A DNA stretch of 56,746 bases, from positions 1-56,746 of the forward strand of contig NZ_JAIOGQ010000030.1 of NCBI RefSeq assembly GCF_019904135.1, written 5' to 3'. The DNA comes from Paenibacillus caui. Lineage in GTDB: Bacteria; Bacillota; Bacilli; Paenibacillales; Paenibacillaceae. The notes below the pieces were generated by a model that was given only the letters and a program-made list of their open reading frames with translations, searched no databases and was not told where the DNA came from. Positions within the stretch are counted from its first letter, which is position 1. Each line of letters opens with the position of its first letter. Position numbers and translations under genes: made by a program. Below, in pieces: positions 32,364 through 41,395 of the stretch.

Positions 32364-34190
32364 TCACCGGTCCATCTCATCAATCTGCCTGCGCAGCTTG
32401 CCGATTTCCGCAAGCAATGTGGCGCCAGCCTCCGGATCCTCCGGTTCCTCTTCGCTCATCAGTCGGGCGAGTTTTAGCTTCAGCCGTTCTTGTTCATTTT
32501 GTCTGGCCTGCTCTTCCGGAAGATACAATCTGCTGCGGTCTGCTCGGTAATAATCTTCGTAAGTGCCAGGATAATCAATCGGTGTTTCACTTTCTCCCAG
32601 TATGAACAAGCGGCTCGCGGCCTTCTGCACCAAATAGCGGTCGTGCGATACGAGCAGCACAGCCCCCGGAAAACTCAGGAGCGCATCCTCTACGACCTCT
32701 CGGGTATCTATATCAAGATAATTAGTGGGTTCATCGAGAATCAGCAGGTTATTTCGTCTGAAGAGCAGCCTCAGAAAAGCCGCCCGGCATCGTTCTCCGA
32801 GGCTGAGCTCCCCGATTTTCTTAAAAACATCATCCCTTCGGAACAGAAAACAGCCCAGCAGCGTTCTTGCCCGGGACTCGGTCATGTCAGGCAGCGGCAG
32901 CAGCGAATCCAGCAGGGTCTCTTCCAGATCAAGCTGCTCCAATTCTTGCGCAAAATAACCGATCCGGGCCTGAGGATGGAGCTCCACCAGCCCTTCCTGC
33001 GGCTGCAGATCCCCTGTTACGAGCTTCAGCAAGGTCGATTTCCCTGAACCATTCTTTCCAAGTACAGCGAAACGATCCCCATTGTGAACAGACAGGTTAA
33101 GATGCTTAAACAAGGCCGGCCTGTCGTTATAGGCAAAAGAAACATCGCTCAAACGAACCAACGTGGAGGCACGAAACTTCTCCGCTTCCAGCTGCATGTT
33201 CAGCTTGACCGTCTCTTTCGGCCGCTGAACAAGGTTGTCCTCAAGCCTCTGCAGTTCCGCTTCCTTGGCGTGCAGCCGGGAAACATTCTTTTTGGATTTG
33301 GATCGCAAAAAATCATTCTGCCCCGCTGCCCGGTGCGCCTGGTCGAACCACTGCGCATATCTGCGGATCGCTTCAATCAGCTTGGTCCGCTCCTGCTCCT
33401 GCTTCTTGTAAGCAGTCTCTAAAGTCTGCAGCTCGATCTTCTTCTGCCGGCGATATTCGGTATAGCCGCCGGTGAATTTTCGGCAGCCGTTCTTGTCAAG
33501 CGCAAGCAGACCTGTAGCAGTCCGGTCAATAAACGCCCGGTCGTGCGATACGTATAAAACGGTGCCCGGATAGTCCGAAATCCACTTTTCAAGCCAAAGC
33601 AGGGTCTCTTCATCCAGATGATTGGTCGGCTCGTCGAGCACGATCATCTCCGGCATGCGAACCATTAGTGAGGCAAGCTGCACTTTTGTTTTTTGTCCGC
33701 CGCTTAAACGTACAAATGGTACGTCCCAAATCGAGGGATCCAGCTTTAACCTCTCCAGGCATTGCTCGACCCTTTGTTCCCAGCCGTAACCGTCCAGTTG
33801 CACATACCTTTCATAGAGTTCTCCATACTCCTCAAGCAGGGAGTCTGGCGAAGGATGTATACTCCATTGCTGCTGTATTAGATCCAGCTTCCTCTTCAAT
33901 TCAGACAATTCAGTAGACCCTGACCTGGCAAATTCCAGCAGACTGAGGTTTTCTCCTGCTTCTACATTCTGATCCAGCCAGCCCCAATCGCTAGCGGGGG
34001 CGAATCTCCAAATGTCGCCTTCTTCCCAGTTTGTAGCACCTTTTATGCAGCGGAGAAGCGTTGTTTTTCCGATTCCGTTGCGGCCGAAGAGAGCCAGACG
34101 CTCCCCCTTCGCCACCTCAAAGGTTATATGACTAAACAGATTGCTGCCATTCCACTCTTTACGCAAATTCATCACTTTCAGCACGGTCAT
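32364..34190 (-). CDS. ABC-F ATPase, probable ribosome-protection protein
   Basis: About 608 residues from ATG 34190, preceded by GGGGG; the open frame runs upstream only because the leader lacks stops in that phase. Two ABC domains and no transmembrane segments: Walker A LFGRNGIGKTTLLRC and VLGKNGSGKSTLLKLV, signatures RLSGGQKTKVQLA and ELSLGERCRAAFLR, Walker B MIVLDEPTNHLDE and LLILDEPTNYLDI. The interdomain linker has a basic helical pair (RQKKIELQTLETAYKKQEQE...). Antibiotic-resistance ABC-F proteins rescue ribosomes from lincosamides, macrolides, pleuromutilins or streptogramins. The leader with a short uORF and terminator supports that type, but the drug range cannot be read. Confidence 0.88.
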   Translation of the reverse strand: MTVLKVMNLRKEWNGSNLFSHITFEVAKGERLALFGRNGIGKTTLLRCIKGATNWEEGDIWRFAPASDWGWLDQNVEAGENLSLLEFARSGSTELSELKRKLDLIQQQWSIHPSPDSLLEEYGELYERYVQLDGYGWEQRVEQCLERLKLDPSIWDVPFVRLSGGQKTKVQLASLMVRMPEMIVLDEPTNHLDEETLLWLEKWISDYPGTVLYVSHDRAFIDRTATGLLALDKNGCRKFTGGYTEYRRQKKIELQTLETAYKKQEQERTKLIEAIRRYAQWFDQAHRAAGQNDFLRSKSKKNVSRLHAKEAELQRLEDNLVQRPKETVKLNMQLEAEKFRASTLVRLSDVSFAYNDRPALFKHLNLSVHNGDRFAVLGKNGSGKSTLLKLVTGDLQPQEGLVELHPQARIGYFAQELEQLDLEETLLDSLLPLPDMTESRARTLLGCFLFRRDDVFKKIGELSLGERCRAAFLRLLFRRNNLLILDEPTNYLDIDTREVVEDALLSFPGAVLLVSHDRYLVQKAASRLFILGESETPIDYPGTYEDYYRADRSRLYLPEEQARQNEQERLKLKLARLMSEEEPEDPEAGATLLAEIGKLRRQIDEMDR

Positions 34191-34230
34191 ATGCTTTTCC
34201 CCCGTTCCCTGTTCGCGGACATTATGATTA

Positions 34231-34265
34231 AACAACAAAAAACCGCTGCCAGCGGCATACGGTTT
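34231..34265 (-). terminator. Attenuator terminator in the ABC-F leader
   Basis: On the minus strand CCGCTGGCAGCGG is followed at once by TTTTTTG, 41 bases before the ABC-F ATG. An alternative pairing AAACCG/CGGTTT is also possible. It lies downstream of the promoter and uORF, as in attenuated antibiotic-resistance genes. Confidence 0.7.
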
Positions 34266-34459
34266 CTGAATGATCGGTCGAAACGGCAAAAAATACAGGC
34301 TAGAAGTAGAACGCTGTACGTCCACTTTTCCCGAAGATTGCCATTGCAGCTCCAGTATATATAGGAGTCTCCCCAATCAGACACACGTATACCTTGACCG
34401 CCTCCCCGTTCTCACGGAGACAACGCTTGTTTTCAGACAAGTTATTGTTCAGGCATACG

Positions 34460-34488
34460 TTAATTGTTCATCGCAGGGGAGATCCTCC
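34460..34488 (-). CDS. Three-codon leader peptide (MNN) with ribosome site
   Basis: ATG AAC AAT TAA at 34471-34460, with GGAGG at 34488-34484. The spacing of 12 is long but workable. A very short uORF whose ribosome stalls when an antibiotic is present is the known mechanism for several ABC-F resistance genes in Firmicutes. Whether this one is translated is inference. Confidence 0.4.
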
Positions 34489-34518
34489 ATCGTTTCGTCA
34501 GAGATAAATTCACTTTTA

Positions 34519-34547
34519 AGTATACATAAATCAGCCGTCTCTTACAA
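34519..34547 (-). promoter_or_regulatory. Sigma-A promoter of the ABC-F gene
   Basis: TTGTAA (34547-34542) and TATACT (34524-34519) with an ideal 17-base spacer. Transcription would begin about 320 bases before the ABC-F start codon, giving a long leader. Confidence 0.65.
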
Positions 34548-34647
34548 TCCTATCCTGATCCGGCTATATTTTGATAAAAAAGGGCCATCCCTTTGGCAGC
34601 AAAAACTGCTTCCCGGGACAACCCCTCCATGCAAATGTAAAGCTACA

Positions 34648-34998
34648 TCAAAAATCAATCAAACCCAGACTGATCAGAAGCGAATCGTCCACTTTCTTCA
34701 TCGTCTCTTCATCCAGATGTGTGATTTTATCCGTAAGCCGCTGTTTGTCAATCGTCCGAATCTGCTCCAGCAAAATGACCGAGTCACGGTCAAACCCGTG
34801 CGATTCCGCATCTATTTCGACATGTGTCGGCAGCTTTGCCTTCTGGATCTGGGCCGTAATGGCGGCCACAATCGCAGTCGGACTAAATCGGTTCCCGATA
34901 TCGTTCTGGATGATCAGCACCGGTCTGACCCCACCCTGCTCGGAACCAACCACAGGAGAGAGATCTGCAAAAAATACATCGCCGCGCTTTACAATCAA
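34648..34998 (-). CDS. ndoA: MazF/PemK-family endoribonuclease toxin EndoA
   Basis: 116 residues, the exact size of Bacillus subtilis EndoA. The family start [41 protein letters not shown], and [31 protein letters not shown] are strongly conserved. It cleaves mRNA at a short U-rich sequence and is held by its antitoxin. It starts three bases after the stop of the antitoxin gene, so the two are co-translated. The order ydcC-alr-antitoxin-toxin is the Bacillus one. Confidence 0.96.
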   Translation of the reverse strand: MIVKRGDVFFADLSPVVGSEQGGVRPVLIIQNDIGNRFSPTAIVAAITAQIQKAKLPTHVEIDAESHGFDRDSVILLEQIRTIDKQRLTDKITHLDEETMKKVDDSLLISLGLIDF

Positions 34999-35001
34999 TG
35001 T

Positions 35002-35274
35002 TTACACCCCGCTTACCAGGCGATCAAGGGTGCTGTCTGCATCTTCCTCCGCATGAAACGCCTCAGCAGCCATGGTCAAATTAATTTTGGCCATCTCCAT
35101 GTACCCGCGCTGCATCGAATCCCGAATAAAACGCTTCTTGCGTTCATTCAGATACAGCTTCATGGCTTGTCTGATAAGCTCACTGCGATTGGAATTTTCC
35201 AGCCGGGCAATTCCGTCCACTTCCTGCAAAAGATGATCCGGTAAACTGATCATAATCCTCTTGGTGTTGTGCAT
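35002..35274 (-). CDS. ndoAI: Ribbon-helix-helix antitoxin EndoAI
   Basis: About 90 residues from ATG 35274 (AGGTGG six bases before it; a GTG three codons upstream is also possible). The N-terminal MetJ/Arc-type ribbon-helix-helix is seen in RIMISLPDHLLQEVDGIARL and NSNRSELIRQAMKLYLNER. The C-terminal part (RDSMQRGYMEMAKINLTMAA, then LDRLVSGV) matches EndoAI and binds the toxin. It represses its own operon in relatives. Confidence 0.94.
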   Translation of the reverse strand: MHNTKRIMISLPDHLLQEVDGIARLENSNRSELIRQAMKLYLNERKKRFIRDSMQRGYMEMAKINLTMAAEAFHAEEDADSTLDRLVSGV

Positions 35275-35523
35275 ATTTGCCACCTGATTTCCACCCCCAA
35301 AACCTTTCGAGCCTTTTCCTTGTGAACAGTATTACGCTATTCAAGGAAATATATACAATGGAATATATGCTTCCCGTATATCAAGTATGCTGCATTCATT
35401 ATAAACTAGAACCTTAGCGGCGTATAGACCTATGCGCCTTTTTCATACTTGTTAAGTTCGGGAAATCCTTAGCGTATTCCTTCATTGTATGGCAAAAAGT
35501 TTTGTTTGACAGGCCGTCCGCAT

Positions 35524-36717
35524 TCATTCCGGTACGGACCGGAGCAGCGGATTGACCATCAAATCAGGGTGACCGGCTTTCTTGTACAGCCGGGGAACAC
35601 GGTTGGCAACCATACAAATCACTTCATAGTGAATGGTCCCGAGCCAGGAGGCCAGCTCTCCGGCGGATATTTCGCCGCCATGCTGCCGGCCGATGAGAAC
35701 AGCTTCCTCGCCGGCTTGAATTTGTTCCGTTTCTTGCATAAAAGCTTGCAGAGATACCATACACTGGTCCATACAGATGGTTCCGACGACAGGTACGCGG
35801 CGTCCGCGTATCAGTACCTGCGCTTTACCGCCAAGCATACGGGAATAGCCGTCCGCATAACCGATTGGAAGCGTGCCAATCATTTCCTTATCCTGCGTTT
35901 CGTATCTTTTCCCGTAACTGATGCCCCAATGCGGCGGCAAATCTTTTACATAAGTCAATTGGGTTTTAAGCGAAAGCACCGGTGTAAGCTTAACTTTCTG
36001 ACGGTCAACCTCATCGGATGGATACAAACCGTACATGGCTATGCCGATCCGTACCATATCGCATGAAATTTCCGGCAGATCGATCGCTGTGGCGCTGTTG
36101 CCCGTATGTATGATCGGGACTCTGATATTCCGTTCCCTCAGCGCTTCCGCCACGGCCTGAAACCGTCTGTATTGCGTTAGTGTATAGCTTTTGTCTTCTT
36201 CATCTGCAGTGGCAAAATGAGTAAACAGTCCCTCGACCTCCAAGGCGGGTACACGAACCGCCTGCTGTACAAATTGAACGGTTTCCTCGGGCAGCAGCCC
36301 GATCCGCCCCATGCCGGTATCCACCTTAATGTGCACCTTCAGCCTTTTTCCGGAATCGCCGGTTTCCAGATGACGGGCTGCCTCAAGCACATCTTCGTCA
36401 AACAGGCAAAGCGTGATATCATGCTCCAAAGCTGTTTGGACACCGTCCGGAGACGTATACCCCAAAACAAGAATCGGCATGGTGATGCCCGCCCGTCGAA
36501 GCTCAATCGCTTCATCCAGAAAGGCGACGCTGAGATAATCCGCTTGCAGCCGCTGCATCTCCCGGGCAACTTGAACAGCGCCATGCCCGTATGCATTAGC
36601 TTTTACGCAGACGAGCAGTTTCATGCCTTCAGGGAGCACCTGCCTGAATTCCCGGTAATTCGATTCCAGGGCATCCAGATCAATTTCTGCTACAGTAGGT
36701 CGATAATTCACTTGCAC
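35524..36717 (-). CDS. alr: Alanine racemase
   Basis: About 397 residues from GTG 36717; three codons further upstream are in frame. It interconverts L- and D-alanine for peptidoglycan, using PLP. The PLP lysine is in LVCVKANAYGHGAVQVA (about residue 39), the catalytic tyrosine in PPHWGISYGKRYETQ, and the PLP-phosphate region is SCDMVRIGIAMYGLYP. The N-terminal TIM barrel and C-terminal beta domain are complete. It lies between the ydcC-like gene and the toxin-antitoxin pair, on the same strand. Confidence 0.97.
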   Translation of the reverse strand: MQVNYRPTVAEIDLDALESNYREFRQVLPEGMKLLVCVKANAYGHGAVQVAREMQRLQADYLSVAFLDEAIELRRAGITMPILVLGYTSPDGVQTALEHDITLCLFDEDVLEAARHLETGDSGKRLKVHIKVDTGMGRIGLLPEETVQFVQQAVRVPALEVEGLFTHFATADEEDKSYTLTQYRRFQAVAEALRERNIRVPIIHTGNSATAIDLPEISCDMVRIGIAMYGLYPSDEVDRQKVKLTPVLSLKTQLTYVKDLPPHWGISYGKRYETQDKEMIGTLPIGYADGYSRMLGGKAQVLIRGRRVPVVGTICMDQCMVSLQAFMQETEQIQAGEEAVLIGRQHGGEISAGELASWLGTIHYEVICMVANRVPRLYKKAGHPDLMVNPLLRSVPE

Positions 36718-36911
36718 AAAGGTCACCTTCTTTAAAAATGTAAGCCACGAAGCCTTAGCTCAATCCTAATGTCCGAATGATCGGCTGTCAAATGGATAAG
36801 GCAACCTTCTGCAGTGACAGGGGCGCTACTCCTGCCTGTTATAAGAGAAAAGACGGATGGCCGGGCTGCAGGAAGAAATCTTCCCGGCAGCCGTTGATCC
36901 GCCTTCATATA

Positions 36912-37997
36912 TTATTTACCCGTTTGCTCCTCCATAGAAGCGGCGATTTTGATCATTTCTGTTACCGGTAAATTATCGCTGGTGATGCGGTAATCAATTC
37001 CATCCTGTGTCCAGGTGAGCGTTTGCTGCTCATCCCCGGTGAGAAGGCCAAAGGTAAAGCCCATATCGACAACTTCACCCTTCTGCAGCGATACCGCACG
37101 GTCCAGGGAGCGCGATTCGAGCAAGGTATATTGATAATCCCCGTCATATTGCAGCATTACCGAGCTTCGTTCGCTGTCGTCGATGACCTTCGTATCCTTC
37201 TGCTCTACCCCGTCCGGAACGTACATCGGCATAATAACGCCGAACGATTCATTCAGCGCGGGCAGGCTCGCCGATTTCGCCCCCGTTTCTTCAGTACCTG
37301 CAGGCTTCTCAACAAGCTGGCCGTTCTCGTCGACTTCAAGCAGTGTTCCCTGTGCGTCGCTCCCGGCCGTATTCAGATTCTCCTGCATATCGAAATCTTT
37401 CTTAGCAAATTTCTTGCCGAATTCGAAGCTGTCGAACTTCACTTCGACGATCACCTGCGCGGAGGAATCGGATACCTGCACCTGCTGCGGCTTGTAGCCG
37501 TCCTTGCTGAGCCAGATTTTCTGACGTACGAGAGACTGGGTATTGTAATTGGCGGCCACTTCAAAAACATAGCTGTTCTTGTCGCTTACGAATTGGCGCG
37601 TATTATCGGACAAAATGCTCCGGACCAGCGTTTGATACAAATAAACCTGTCCCTGGTTATCCGGCCAATCGCTCTGGAAGCGGAAGCTTTTGTTCAGACT
37701 CGGCGTGAGCACGTACACACCCTGATCGTTTCTAAGCACAATTTGCGTTATATCCTTCTGCGCATTCGTCAGGGCAATCCGGTAATAGGAAGGATTCATG
37801 TACCAGACCTGCACCTTGTACATCTGGGGCGTATCCCCCGTATGCAGCGTCATCGTTCCCGAGCCCTCATAGCTTTCAAGCTTGTTCACTACCTGATTCA
37901 AATCCTTGACAACGCCAGCCGCATCTTTTTTTCCGCATCCGGCCAGTACGGCGGAAAAGCAAACCACGATGGCTAACACCCACGTGATCCGACGCAT
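36912..37997 (-). CDS. ydcC: YdcC-like LolA-fold sporulation lipoprotein
   Basis: 361 residues. Signal peptide with lipobox VLAGC, so the mature protein is anchored to the outer face of the membrane. The middle (about 30-225) has the LolA/LolB-like fold: ESYEGSGTMTLHTGDTPQM, KVQVWYMNPSYYRIALTN, VYVLTPSLNKSFRFQSDWP. The C-terminal part (PALNESFGVIMPMYVPDGVE onward) is of the DUF4367 type. In Bacillus the orthologue is next to alr, as here; its exact function is unknown. ATG 37997 follows AAGGGGATGA. Confidence 0.9.
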   Translation of the reverse strand: MRRITWVLAIVVCFSAVLAGCGKKDAAGVVKDLNQVVNKLESYEGSGTMTLHTGDTPQMYKVQVWYMNPSYYRIALTNAQKDITQIVLRNDQGVYVLTPSLNKSFRFQSDWPDNQGQVYLYQTLVRSILSDNTRQFVSDKNSYVFEVAANYNTQSLVRQKIWLSKDGYKPQQVQVSDSSAQVIVEVKFDSFEFGKKFAKKDFDMQENLNTAGSDAQGTLLEVDENGQLVEKPAGTEETGAKSASLPALNESFGVIMPMYVPDGVEQKDTKVIDDSERSSVMLQYDGDYQYTLLESRSLDRAVSLQKGEVVDMGFTFGLLTGDEQQTLTWTQDGIDYRITSDNLPVTEMIKIAASMEEQTGK

Positions 37998-38138
37998 GAT
38001 ATCATCCCCTTCGGCACTAATAGTTTTCGTAGACTGATAACATGTCTATGAGGGAACTTGGCCGATTATGCAGACTAGCATGACAAGCGTCGGAATAAGC
38101 GATTAGCAGCCTTACGCATTCATCCTTGCAGCTTTTAT

Positions 38139-39770
38139 TTACAACAATCCTTCAATCTCTCCGCTTTCGTTAAGACGAATGCGCTCGGCCGCCGGTGATT
38201 TCGGCAGACCCGGCATGGTCATGGTATTTCCGGTCTCCACGACGACAAACCCCGCGCCTGCCGACAAGGACACGCCGGAGACATTCACGGTAAAGCCTTC
38301 GGGTGCGCCCAGCCGGGAAGGCTGATCGGAAAACGAATAAGGCGTCTTCGCCATGCAAACCTGCAGACCGCCGAAGCCAAGGCGTTCAATGCCGGACAGC
38401 GCGCGGCTTGCAGCAGGCGAATAGGAAACCTCCGCTCCTCCATATAGTTCCTTGACGATGGTCTCGATCTTCGTTTTCAGGTCAAGACTGTCGTCGTACA
38501 AAGGCTGGAAGGAGGCTTGTCCATCCTGAAGCAGCTGTGCAAGGCTCTTTGCCAGCTTCTCGCCCCCCTTGCTCCCGAACGCCCACACTTGCGATACTTC
38601 CGCGGGGACGCCTAGCTTGCGGCATTCTTCCCGGATCAGCCCGATCTCGGCCTCCGTATCGGTTGCAAAATGATTGATGGCAACGAGGACGGGCACGCCA
38701 AATTTCCGAATATTGCGCAAATGCCTTCTCATATTGGCCATACCCAGCCGCAGGGAGTCCATATCTTCCTCGCCAAGCTTGTCCTTCGGCATCCCGCCAT
38801 TATACTTCAGCGCTTTGACGGTAACGACGAGCACGGCGGCATCCGGCTTAAGTCCGGACTGGCGGCATTTGATGTCGAAGAATTTCTCCGCGCCAAGCTC
38901 GGCGCCAAATCCGGCTTCGGTTACGGCAATCTCCCCGAGTTTCAGCGCGGTCTTTGTAGCGATCAGGCTGCTGCATCCATGGGCAATATTGGCAAACGGA
39001 CCGCCGTGGACGAGGACAGGCGTTCCCTCCAGCGTCTGCACCAGATTGGGCTTAATCGCTTCTTTCAAAAGTACGGCCATGGCCTCCACGGCGTTCAGCT
39101 CGGCGGCCGTAACCGGCTCCCCGGATTCGTTGTAACCGATCAGCATTTTGCCAAGACGCCGCTTCAAATCCGCCATATCTTCGCTTAAGCACAGCACGGC
39201 CATGACCTCCGAAGCCGATGTGATCAGAAAGCCGCTTTCCCGTACCTTGCCGTTCCCCTGTCCCAAGCCAGTTACGATGCTGCGCAGACTGCGGTCGTTC
39301 ATATCGACGGCTCGTTTCCACACGATCCGCTCCGGGTTCAGCCGAAGCTCATTCCCGTGAAAAATATGGTTGTCAATCATGGCGGACAGCAAATTGTGGG
39401 CGGAGGTTATCGCATGGATGTCGCCGGTGAAATGCAGGTTAATATCCTCTGCCGGAACAATCTGGGCCTTTCCGCCCCCGGCAGCCCCTCCTTTCATCCC
39501 GAAACAAGGTCCGAGCGAAGGCTCGCGCAGCGCAGCCACCGTTTTGAGTCCAATCGCGTTTAAAGCCTGGGCAAGTCCGATCGTCGTGAGCGTCTTTCCT
39601 TCCCCGGCGGGGGTCGGATTGATGGCGGTGACCAGCACCAGCTTGCCGCTTCGGCGATCCTTAACTTCCTCCCATAACGAAGGATTCAGCTTTGCTTTGT
39701 ATTTCCCATACGGTTCCAAATGTTCATCATGGATTCCCGCTTGCAATGCAACTTCAGTAATTTGTTTCAT
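38139..39770 (-). CDS. fhs: Formate-tetrahydrofolate ligase
   Basis: 543 residues, close to the ~556 of the family. It makes 10-formyl-THF from formate, THF and ATP in one-carbon metabolism. The nucleotide site is [18 protein letters not shown]; other family blocks are [52 protein letters not shown] and [19 protein letters not shown] 39770 follows GGGGG. No other folate gene is nearby, and it appears monocistronic. Confidence 0.97.
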   Translation of the reverse strand: MKQITEVALQAGIHDEHLEPYGKYKAKLNPSLWEEVKDRRSGKLVLVTAINPTPAGEGKTLTTIGLAQALNAIGLKTVAALREPSLGPCFGMKGGAAGGGKAQIVPAEDINLHFTGDIHAITSAHNLLSAMIDNHIFHGNELRLNPERIVWKRAVDMNDRSLRSIVTGLGQGNGKVRESGFLITSASEVMAVLCLSEDMADLKRRLGKMLIGYNESGEPVTAAELNAVEAMAVLLKEAIKPNLVQTLEGTPVLVHGGPFANIAHGCSSLIATKTALKLGEIAVTEAGFGAELGAEKFFDIKCRQSGLKPDAAVLVVTVKALKYNGGMPKDKLGEEDMDSLRLGMANMRRHLRNIRKFGVPVLVAINHFATDTEAEIGLIREECRKLGVPAEVSQVWAFGSKGGEKLAKSLAQLLQDGQASFQPLYDDSLDLKTKIETIVKELYGGAEVSYSPAASRALSGIERLGFGGLQVCMAKTPYSFSDQPSRLGAPEGFTVNVSGVSLSAGAGFVVVETGNTMTMPGLPKSPAAERIRLNESGEIEGLL

Positions 39771-39880
39771 GTATATGTACCCCCTGCCAGCAAATCTGTT
39801 TCCAAAATATTATCAATCAAAGCCGGAGGGTTTTGCAATGCCGCTTCTTACAATCCGTTGTATTTATTGAAAGACAACGC

Positions 39881-41260
39881 TTAAATCAGTTCCATCCGCT
39901 TCCATTTGCCCTCCAAATACCTGAAAAAAACCAATCCAAGCATGACGAAAGTATACAGCAGCAGATCAAGCCAGACCCAATACAAAGGAATCCAGTCTAT
40001 TCTTGTAAGGAAATAAGGAAAGAGGGCGTAAAACAAAATCGGAACAACCAAGGATATCGTCATCATGAACACGGTATCACCCATCGCCCTGAGCACATTG
40101 CCGACGACAATTTGCAGGGTGTCAAATACGATCCACAGCGAAGTGATCCGGATAAGCGGCAGTGTCAGGTCCATTACTCGATCAAACATTTGACTTTGTT
40201 CCCCGGCCCCGAACAGTGAAATGAGCTCCCTGGGAAACAGGTTGTACACGGCGATAATCGCCAAATTGATGACCAAACCGACCAGCAGACCCTTTTTCAG
40301 CGCTTCGCCAACCTGATCCGCGCGCCCCGCCCCCTTCTCCTGACCGGCAATGATGCTGACGGCGGCTCCCAGCCCCCACACCGGAATGATGGATATGCCT
40401 TCGATGGTAAAGGCAATATTGGCAGCCGACAAATTAAGCTCCCCGGTCTTTCCGACAAACAGCAGCAGCAGCGTAAAATAACCCGATCCGGCAAACGTCT
40501 GAACGCCAGCGGGCAAACCGAAACGCAGGAGCTTGAAGATGAGGTCCTTGTTTATTTTCACATGGGAAAAGATTCCGTACTTTTCCTTCATTTTTGCGCG
40601 GTTAAGCAGTCCAATATAAGTTATCGCACCCGCTGCCGTACTGATCAAGGTCGCAAAGCCGGATCCGGCTATCCCGCCAAGTTCGGGAAGTCCGCCTCTG
40701 CCAAAGATCAGCAGCCAGTCAAGCAAGATATTTAATATATTGACGAACACGCCTACAACCAGAATCGTCATCGTGCTTCCAATCCCCCGGTAGATGCCCG
40801 AGAAAGCCGTAACGAACAGCTGGGCGCATGAAGAAAGAATCATCAGATAGAAAAAATGCTTCTCATGCTGCAGCAGCTCGCCCGAATGCCCCATCAGCCC
40901 AAATATGCCCGAGACCCCTGGCGCAGAAACCAGCAGAATGGCCGAGAACAAAAAGCTTAAATATACTCCTTGCCACATGGATAAAGCGCACTTTCCGTAC
41001 TGCCCGGCTCCGTAATACTGCGAGATGAGCACCGACGCAAAGCCGATGAGGCCGATGAAAAGATTGGCGAACGATGTAGCCAGATTGCTGGCAGGGAGTG
41101 TGGCGGCGAACTGCACCAAATCATATTTGGCGACAAAGGCTCTGTCGACAAACACCATCACATTCAGCGAAAACATAGAGAGCAGCACGGGGACAGCAAG
41201 GCGAAGCATCCGGCTAAACGTCACAGAAGAATTCACTTTTTCCTTATAAACAATTTCCAT
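39881..41260 (-). CDS. MATE-family multidrug/toxin exporter
   Basis: 459 residues, twelve predicted helices in two six-helix halves, the normal MATE design. Blocks include LRLAVPVLLSMFSLNVMVF at the N-terminus, GLIGFASVLISQYYGAGQYG, IGSTMTILVVGVFVNILN and, in the second half, WGLGAAVSIIAGQEKGAGR. Exports organic cations or drugs with Na+ or H+ in relatives. It is divergent from a MocR-type regulator with a 135-base shared promoter region containing a repeated ATACAGTT motif, so it is probably the regulator's target. Confidence 0.92.
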   Translation of the reverse strand: MEIVYKEKVNSSVTFSRMLRLAVPVLLSMFSLNVMVFVDRAFVAKYDLVQFAATLPASNLATSFANLFIGLIGFASVLISQYYGAGQYGKCALSMWQGVYLSFLFSAILLVSAPGVSGIFGLMGHSGELLQHEKHFFYLMILSSCAQLFVTAFSGIYRGIGSTMTILVVGVFVNILNILLDWLLIFGRGGLPELGGIAGSGFATLISTAAGAITYIGLLNRAKMKEKYGIFSHVKINKDLIFKLLRFGLPAGVQTFAGSGYFTLLLLFVGKTGELNLSAANIAFTIEGISIIPVWGLGAAVSIIAGQEKGAGRADQVGEALKKGLLVGLVINLAIIAVYNLFPRELISLFGAGEQSQMFDRVMDLTLPLIRITSLWIVFDTLQIVVGNVLRAMGDTVFMMTISLVVPILFYALFPYFLTRIDWIPLYWVWLDLLLYTFVMLGLVFFRYLEGKWKRMELI

Positions 41261-41295
41261 AAGATCATCTCCACACCTTATAATGAAGTAGATTC

Positions 41296-41384
41296 AATAC
41301 AGTTTGGCTTATATTTGCCAATACTAACGAAACACTTCAGGGTATTCAATGACAAAAAAGCACAAGCGTACCGATACAGTTGGG
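41296..41384. promoter_or_regulatory. Divergent promoter region with repeated ATACAGTT motif
   Basis: AATACAGTTTGG at 41295-41306 and GATACAGTTGGG at 41373-41384 are direct repeats 78 bases apart between the MATE and MocR genes. MocR regulators often bind widely spaced direct repeats through a dimer. Binding is inferred. Confidence 0.4.
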
Positions 41385-41395
41385 GGATGGGTATT

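Noticed and set aside
34191..34376. 62-residue N-terminal extension of the ABC-F protein
   Set aside because: The extension runs through the leader and its terminator; the conserved ABC-F start is at ATG 34190 with a good ribosome site.
35420..35450. GGCGTATAGACCTATGCGCC hairpin with a plus-strand T-run
   Set aside because: Terminator-like, but in the wrong direction for alr and with no plus-strand gene upstream; left unannotated.
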